DNA from: Rheinheimera sp.
Lineage (GTDB): Bacteria > Pseudomonadota > Gammaproteobacteria > Enterobacterales > Alteromonadaceae
Assembly: GCA_003543135.1 (NCBI GenBank)
Contig: DPJG01000006.1
Coordinates: forward strand, 124,001 to 188,000
Length of the DNA: 64,000 nucleotides
Direction: 5' to 3'
Part shown: one piece after another, positions 58,534 to 64,000 of the stretch
Layout of the letters: the number at the start of each line of letters is the position of its first letter
Position numbering within the stretch: position 1 is the first letter of the stretch
Made by a program: the position numbers and the translations under genes
The notes under the pieces: model-generated
Told to the model about the DNA's origin: nothing
What the model saw: only the letters and a program-made list of their open reading frames with translations
Databases searched by the model: none

Positions 58534-61392
58534 GTGGTAACAAGGTGGTGGCTACTGCTGATGTTGTGGTTCCCGGCCATGCTGCAGGCTTTTCCGGCTG
58601 ACGTGCTGAAACTGGACGAACAACTCAAACGCCTGTCTTTGCATCCGCACCTGCATTATCAGGTCACTGACGCCAGTGTCAGCATTGAAGACATAGTGTA
58701 CGAACCTGAACACCACCACGCTTTTAGCCCTGTACCTTCCGCCGATTTTAGTTTTAAAGCCCAGGATAAAGTGGTGTGGTTTTTTACCCGGATGCATTAT
58801 CTGGGGCAACGCCAGCAACAACTGATCCTCGATTACAACTTTCCTTCGGCCAATCTGGTGGAATTTTATAGTTTTGACCGGCAAAACCACGAACTGAAAA
58901 AGCTGAACCGCGCCGGCACCAGCCTGCCTTTTGGCGAAAGACAGATCAAAAGCCGCACTTTTGCCGTGCCCCTGCAGTTTAAAGCCGAGCAAGAGCTGGA
59001 TATTCTGATCAAAGTGCAGGACGGCACCCTGATCCGCTCTGATTTTCAGCTGTGGCAGCCTGATCGTTATTACCAGCTGCAACTGACCTCCAATTTATTT
59101 GATGGCCTGATGCTGGGCCTGCTGCTGTTAATGGCAGCGTATAACTTGTTGTTATATATCAATATTAAAACTGTACTTTATGGTTATTTTGCCGGATTTT
59201 TTGTGTTTTTCAGTCTGGTGATTGCGGTATTAAATGGTGCCGGTTTTGCGTTAATCTGGCCGGAATATCCGGAAGTGAATCAGGCGATATTTTATCTGGC
59301 CGTGGGCGCCTGTCTGGCGTTTTTAAGCCTGGCCACCCACGCTATGCTGAGTAATGCAAGGCTTGGTCTGTTATGGCTGAACCTGCTGGCCTCTGCACTG
59401 TTATTGTTTAGTCCGCTTTACATAGAATTTGAACACCGGCTGTTGTTATTACTAACGGTACTTGTGCTGGTGATGGGCACTAACCTGTTGCAGGTACTGG
59501 CGCATACCTTTAGTGGTAAACCCAGAGCCCGCACTTTTAGCTTAAGCTGGTTATTGTTTTTTGCCGCCAGTCTGGTGTTGCTGCTGGCGCAGCTGGGTTA
59601 TGTTTCAGACACCAAAACCTGGCAATATCTGCTGATTGGTTCTGTGGTGTGCAGTATGGCGCTGATGAGTTATGGCCTGGCGCAGCGCATGCAGCAGGTC
59701 AGCGAAGAAAGTACCCAGGCGCACCAGCAAGCCATTCAGACCCTGAAACAGTATTACGATATTTACCACAATGCGGTGGAAGGTATGTTTACCACCACCC
59801 TCGATGGTGGGCTTATTGCAGCCAACCGTTCTTTGCTGAATATTCTGGGTTACCAGCAGCTGAGCGACATGGAACAGGATGTGAAAAAATACGGCATGGC
59901 CAAGTTTTACGCCAATCCGGATGACAGATTACAAATGGTGCGTCAGCTGCAGCACAGCAATAACCAGAGTTTTGAATTCAGAGGGCTTCGCGCCGACGGC
60001 ACACCATTCTGGGCACTGATGTCGGCAAGACTGACCCAAAACGGCACTGCCGAAGCTTTTATCCATGGTTCTGTCATCGACATTACCGAACAAAAAATTA
60101 ACCACGAACAACTGGCTTATCTGGCGTCACACGACCCGTTAACCGGCCTGTATAACCGTCATCATTTTGCCCAACTGGCGCAGCAGGCCTGGCACCGGAT
60201 GCAGACTGAGCATCTGACCAGCACCATTTTATATATAGATATCGACCAGTTTAAGCTGGTGAACAGCACCTGCAACCACAGCGCCGGCGATGCGCTGCTG
60301 CTGCAAATCAGTGATCAGCTGAAACGCGCGCTCGGCAATCATGGTGTGCTGGCGCGCCTGGGCGGTGATGAATTTGCCGTGTTATTGCCGGGTAAAACAG
60401 CGCAGGAAGCCTTTGCCGTGGCTTATAACCTCTTGGAAGTGGTGAAGGAATTCCGCTTTTTCTGGCAGGACAGTCTGTTTAGTATCAGCGTCAGCATTGG
60501 CATGACCGATATCAGCCGCGACGATCTGTCGGCCGAACAGACACTGAAAAAAGCCGATTCCGCCTGTTTTGTTGCCAAAGAAAAAGGCCGTAACCGCATT
60601 CATTTATTCCATCCGGATGATGATGAGTTACAAAAACAACAAGCCGAAATTCAGTGGGTGCAGATCCTGCAGCGGGCGTTGGAGCATGACAGTTTTGTGC
60701 TTTATATGCAGCCAATTCAGGCCATTCAGCTGCCACAGAGTGTCAGTAATTATGAGTTATTGCTGCGCCTCAAAGGCGAAGATAACAGCATTATTGCGCC
60801 TGGTAATTTTTTAAGTTCGGCCGAACGTTATGGGCTGATGCCGCATATCGACCGCTGGGTGATCCGCAATTATTTCCGCTGGCTGGCGCAACACCCGGCC
60901 CATCTGCAGAATTTGGGGCATTGCAGCATTAACCTGTCGGGCGCTTCCCTGGTAGACCCGTTATTTAAAGCTTATGTGTCGGCGCTGTTTCAGGAATATA
61001 AAATTCCGCCACGCCATATCTGTTTTGAAATCACCGAAAGCATGGCCATTCTGAATCTGCAAAACACTCTGGATTTTATTCATCATTTCAGAAATTTAGG
61101 CTGTCATTTTGCGCTGGATGATTTTGGCAGTGGTTTTTCATCTTATGGTTATCTGAAAAACTTCCCGGTGGATTACATTAAAATTGACGGCAACTTTGTG
61201 CGGGATTTATTAAGCGACAAATTTGACCGTGCTATTGTGAACTCGATTCACGATGTGGCCGCAGCCATGGGCATTATGACAGTGGCGGAGTATGTTGAAA
61301 GTATCGATATTCTGCACGAGCTGCGCGCTATGGGGGTGGATTACGCTCAGGGTTATGGCATTGCCAAACCTAAACCGCTCAGCGAGCTCTGA
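58534..61392 (+). CDS. 7TMR-DISM / PAS / GGDEF / EAL dual-domain protein
   Basis: The 952-aa protein (GTG 58534 with GGAGGT) has a signal peptide, a periplasmic beta domain (DISMED2-like, about 30-180), seven transmembrane helices (7TMR-DISM, about 190-390), a PAS domain (about 405-520), GGDEF with RLGGDEFAV and EAL with YELLLRLKG, DDFGSG and DYIKIDG. It thus may both make and degrade c-di-GMP. The DISM unit binds carbohydrate- or lipid-like ligands in relatives. Both active sites look intact apart from the EAL opening ELL. Confidence 0.92.
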   Translation: MVTRWWLLLMLWFPAMLQAFPADVLKLDEQLKRLSLHPHLHYQVTDASVSIEDIVYEPEHHHAFSPVPSADFSFKAQDKVVWFFTRMHYLGQRQQQLILDYNFPSANLVEFYSFDRQNHELKKLNRAGTSLPFGERQIKSRTFAVPLQFKAEQELDILIKVQDGTLIRSDFQLWQPDRYYQLQLTSNLFDGLMLGLLLLMAAYNLLLYINIKTVLYGYFAGFFVFFSLVIAVLNGAGFALIWPEYPEVNQAIFYLAVGACLAFLSLATHAMLSNARLGLLWLNLLASALLLFSPLYIEFEHRLLLLLTVLVLVMGTNLLQVLAHTFSGKPRARTFSLSWLLFFAASLVLLLAQLGYVSDTKTWQYLLIGSVVCSMALMSYGLAQRMQQVSEESTQAHQQAIQTLKQYYDIYHNAVEGMFTTTLDGGLIAANRSLLNILGYQQLSDMEQDVKKYGMAKFYANPDDRLQMVRQLQHSNNQSFEFRGLRADGTPFWALMSARLTQNGTAEAFIHGSVIDITEQKINHEQLAYLASHDPLTGLYNRHHFAQLAQQAWHRMQTEHLTSTILYIDIDQFKLVNSTCNHSAGDALLLQISDQLKRALGNHGVLARLGGDEFAVLLPGKTAQEAFAVAYNLLEVVKEFRFFWQDSLFSISVSIGMTDISRDDLSAEQTLKKADSACFVAKEKGRNRIHLFHPDDDELQKQQAEIQWVQILQRALEHDSFVLYMQPIQAIQLPQSVSNYELLLRLKGEDNSIIAPGNFLSSAERYGLMPHIDRWVIRNYFRWLAQHPAHLQNLGHCSINLSGASLVDPLFKAYVSALFQEYKIPPRHICFEITESMAILNLQNTLDFIHHFRNLGCHFALDDFGSGFSSYGYLKNFPVDYIKIDGNFVRDLLSDKFDRAIVNSIHDVAAAMGIMTVAEYVESIDILHELRAMGVDYAQGYGIAKPKPLSEL

Positions 61393-61451
61393 GCCTCTTG
61401 CTGTCCCCCTTGCTACCTCAGTACAATACGCGCCCCAACTGAGGTAGCCCT

Positions 61452-62039
61452 ATGCAACGTTTAAAACAATTGTCTCTTGAAGTCGAACAGGTGTTCGCCG
61501 ACATTGGCCAGACTTATGCTCAATATCAAAGAGACCGCGGTTTATTCTGCCGCTCTGGTTGTGGTGAATGTTGTTTACACCCGGGCATTGAAGCCACAGT
61601 GCTGGAAATGTTGCCACTGGCTTACAGTTTACTGGAAGAAGGCAAAGCCGAAAGCACGCTGGATGCTTTGGCGAACCACCAGCAAGACGGCTGCTTTTTT
61701 TATCAGCGCCACTCCGCTGATGGCAAAATGGGCCAGTGCAGTGTGTATTTAAAACGCCCTGGTATTTGCCGGTTATTTGGCGCCGCCGGTTATAACGGCC
61801 GCGAAGGTGAAGTGTTGTTGTCGGTCTGCAAAAACATTAAAGCCGACCATCCGGTGGCTTATGCCGACACTTTAATAGCGCTGGAATCAGACCCGCCGCC
61901 AATGATCCGCAACGGCAAAGAACAAATCCGTCAGATTGACTATGAGCTGGGTGGTGTCAATTTCCCGATTAACGAAGCCATGCGTCAGGCCTTGGAAAAA
62001 GTATTATTTGAGCAGTATTACGCAGGCTTAGCGGAATAA
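61452..62039 (+). CDS. YkgJ-family cysteine cluster protein
   Basis: The 195-aa protein has CRSGCGECCLHPGIEATVLEM, DGCFFY, GQCSVYLKRPGICRLFGAAGY and further Cys, typical of the CxxxCxxCC zinc/iron cluster (YkgJ, UPF0153) family. These bind a metal; the function is unknown. It is a stand-alone gene followed by a hairpin at 62061-62082. Confidence 0.88.
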   Translation: MQRLKQLSLEVEQVFADIGQTYAQYQRDRGLFCRSGCGECCLHPGIEATVLEMLPLAYSLLEEGKAESTLDALANHQQDGCFFYQRHSADGKMGQCSVYLKRPGICRLFGAAGYNGREGEVLLSVCKNIKADHPVAYADTLIALESDPPPMIRNGKEQIRQIDYELGGVNFPINEAMRQALEKVLFEQYYAGLAE

Positions 62040-62060
62040 CACTGCATTTTCACGACTGTG

Positions 62061-62082
62061 GGCTGCTGCTTTTGCTGCAGCC
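62061..62082. terminator. Hairpin between converging genes
   Basis: GGCTGCTGC, TTTT loop, GCTGCAGCC: an 8-of-9-bp stem with one mismatch, sitting between the YkgJ-type gene and the CadC-like gene that converge here. The T run on either side is poor. Confidence 0.45.
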
Positions 62083-62105
62083 AACCCAAGCACTCTCAAA
62101 CCGAA

Positions 62106-64000
62106 TCATCCTTTACTATTTCGCGGCAAAATCCTGATCGTGTGAATGTCTTTTTCCACCGCAAAAGTACTGTACAGCAGCTGCTGCGCGTTTATATCGG
62201 AAATGTCGGTTTCTGCAATATCCTGTGAAAGCGTTATGTTGCTGATTTTAGATGCTTTCTGGCTAGGAAAGGCAAAAAACCAGACCTCAGGTTTTGATTG
62301 GACCGTGCTCGATTGCATAGCACTTAACAGCAAAAAAACGCCGTTGTTTTTGACAAAATGTCGTAAAATTTGTCTGTTTTCCGGTGCCTGAAACAACGGC
62401 GTCCCTTTAGCATCCAAGAGCTGCCCTTGATTGATTTGATAACGCTGGTTCTGGTGATACAGCAAATCTCCGACGCTGACACTTTGTTTTTGCTCAGCTG
62501 TAGCTAAATCAAACTCTATCCAACGTTGTAACTTCTGCGACTTCTGAACCAACAATAAGCGATCTGGTTGTTGCAACCACTGGCTTGGCTGGCCAATCAC
62601 GGTATCAAAATACCGGACCTTCGGCTGCAGCGTATTGAGGCCAAGAAACCTAAGGTCAAGCAACACCAAGCGGTCATTTCTGGCAAATGCCAGTTGTTTG
62701 CCATCTGCTGACCATAATGGCTGTGACACGGCCAGATGCTGATCCGGATTGTGGTAAACCAGCTGCTCAGTTTTGCGCTGCACATCTAAGATAAAAATCT
62801 GACTGTGGCCGTTTTTGTTTGACACATAAGCCAGTTGGTTGCCATCCGGCGAAACACTGCCCTGCCAATCATGTGCCGTGGCAGAGGTGAGCTGCGTTTT
62901 TTTCTGACTTCCCAAATCCAGGCTATAGATATTTCCGAAAATTCTGGCCTGGCTATAACTTAATAACCTGCCATCAGGCGACAGCACCGGATAATGAATA
63001 AAAGCGTAATTTTCAAAAGCCAGTCTGCTGAGCTCTTGCTCAGGACTTAAATAGAATAACCTCTTGCCGTCACTGAGCAGGTAACCTTTCGCAGTGGCAT
63101 GGTACACAATAAAATACCAGTTGGCGTCCAGCGTTTTATAGTCGGTAAGCTCAGCGCCATTTTTAGACAACAACTTGATTTGAGAGCGTTTTTTATCATC
63201 AAAACCCAATAATGTCAGGTAATTATGATCTGCAGCGGGCGCAATACGATAAGGCGAAAACTGTTGACTTGGCACATACAATAAATCGACCTGTCCTGAA
63301 CTTAAATGGGCTTTAAATAACCGTTGCTCCCCCTGCTGCAAGGCTAAAAAATAAAACTCATTTTCGGCACAAAAAAACGGATTCAGTAATTTGCTACCCG
63401 ATAAAGAAAGATGTCTGCTGCTGGAACGCAGCTGATAATCTGCCGACAACAACAAACTGGCAAAATGCAGCGAATTATCCTGCTCTGTAGCAATCACCAG
63501 TTGCCAAGCACTGGGCTCGGCAGCTGTTTTTTTAGCTGCTGTGGCTGGCACAAAACTAAAAAATTTAATCTGCGCTTCAGTCTGATACAACAACCGATGC
63601 TGCTGCCCATTGGTTGGCGCCAGCCATAGCTCACTGTCGCCGGACACCGTTGCATCTTTAAGATACACAATAGCGTTGCCATCGGGCGTAAACTGGCTGA
63701 AAGACTCCTGCGCTTTGGAGGCGGTCAACGGTTGTAAATCTGCCACTGTCCACTTAGCTTTTGCATCCGCTGCAGCTACTACATCCGCAGGCCAAAACAC
63801 AGCATATAGCACCCAGGATCCCGCACAAAGCAGCAGGCAAAAAACGCTGATCCACCATGGCGCTCGAGCAGCCGCTACTGACTGTTGCGCCGTTTTGGTT
63901 GCTTCAGCTAACGGCAATGCAGGCACAGAGTTTGTTTCCGAGAGCAAAACAACTTCTGCATGCAACGAATAACCACGTTTGGGATGGGTTTTGATCAGTG
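62106..64000 (-). CDS. CadC-like membrane transcriptional regulator (partial)
   Basis: The frame is open to the window edge: the last codons before the edge give LIKTHPKRGYSLHAEVVLL, the end of a Trans_reg_C winged-helix DNA-binding domain, so the start lies after 64000. After it come a charged/Ala linker, one transmembrane helix (WWISVFCLLLCAGSWVLYAVFW) and a periplasmic beta-propeller-like region with WD40/PD40 repeats (ESFSQFTPDGNAIVYLKD, DWQGSVSPDGNQLAYVSNKNG). CadC-like proteins sense periplasmic signals and bind DNA in the cytoplasm. The signal and target genes are unknown. Confidence 0.9.
   Translation of the reverse strand, partial: LIKTHPKRGYSLHAEVVLLSETNSVPALPLAEATKTAQQSVAAARAPWWISVFCLLLCAGSWVLYAVFWPADVVAAADAKAKWTVADLQPLTASKAQESFSQFTPDGNAIVYLKDATVSGDSELWLAPTNGQQHRLLYQTEAQIKFFSFVPATAAKKTAAEPSAWQLVIATEQDNSLHFASLLLSADYQLRSSSRHLSLSGSKLLNPFFCAENEFYFLALQQGEQRLFKAHLSSGQVDLLYVPSQQFSPYRIAPAADHNYLTLLGFDDKKRSQIKLLSKNGAELTDYKTLDANWYFIVYHATAKGYLLSDGKRLFYLSPEQELSRLAFENYAFIHYPVLSPDGRLLSYSQARIFGNIYSLDLGSQKKTQLTSATAHDWQGSVSPDGNQLAYVSNKNGHSQIFILDVQRKTEQLVYHNPDQHLAVSQPLWSADGKQLAFARNDRLVLLDLRFLGLNTLQPKVRYFDTVIGQPSQWLQQPDRLLLVQKSQKLQRWIEFDLATAEQKQSVSVGDLLYHQNQRYQINQGQLLDAKGTPLFQAPENRQILRHFVKNNGVFLLLSAMQSSTVQSKPEVWFFAFPSQKASKISNITLSQDIAETDISDINAQQLLYSTFAVEKDIHTIRILPRNSKG

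Overview
The window comes from a gammaproteobacterium. The housekeeping blocks radC/coaBC-dut-slmA-pyrE-rph-yicC, gmk-rpoZ-spoT-recG and rarD-yigI-recQ follow the enterobacterial arrangement, while the lateral-type flagellar cluster and the many c-di-GMP proteins suggest an aquatic Alteromonadales-like host such as Rheinheimera or Alishewanella. That genus guess is inference from gene content and style only.

Bases 1 to about 21957 are the right part of a lambda-like prophage. Its tyrosine integrase lies at the right edge, and the element interrupts radC exactly at the codons of the JAMM metal-binding motif. Its left end, structural genes and second att site lie before base 1. A leftward early operon (5445 to 783) encodes Cro, CII, a zinc protein, an O-like initiator carrying candidate origin iterons, a P-like helicase loader, small nin-like genes, RusA and a Q-like antiterminator. 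A CI-type S24 repressor reads rightward from a promoter that gives a nearly leaderless message. Five related operator-like sites lie in two clusters (5464-5530 and 7402-7445), matching OR and OL. Between them sits a reverse-oriented lipoprotein and membrane-protein pair. The rightward operon (7463 to 19356) encodes a Cas4-like nuclease, a DnaQ-like exonuclease, RecT, an SbcC-like ATPase, RdgC, two adenine methyltransferases, one cytosine methyltransferase, a DUF550 protein and an SSB. An ImmA-type protease and a membrane protein lie between this operon and the integrase.

From 22479 to 27881 is core chromosome: truncated radC, coaBC, dut, slmA, dgkA, pyrE, rph and yicC. A small accessory block follows (28063-31001): a SAM methyltransferase, an HNH endonuclease and a membrane NERD-domain protein.

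Bases 31154 to 42679 hold flgBCDEFGHIJKL plus one unknown coiled-coil gene on the minus strand, divergent from flgA-flgM-flgN. A sigma-54-type promoter lies in the divergent gap. This is the organisation of lateral flagellar systems. A TPR-GGDEF protein with a 15-bp in-frame tandem repeat follows.

From 45565 to 54392: two small genes, gmk, rpoZ, spoT, ridA, two tandem solute-binding paralogues and recG. From 54536 to 64000: a small gene, rarD, a yigI-like thioesterase, recQ, a small downstream gene, a 7TMR-DISM/PAS/GGDEF/EAL protein, a YkgJ-type cysteine-cluster protein, and a CadC-like membrane transcriptional regulator that runs off the right edge.
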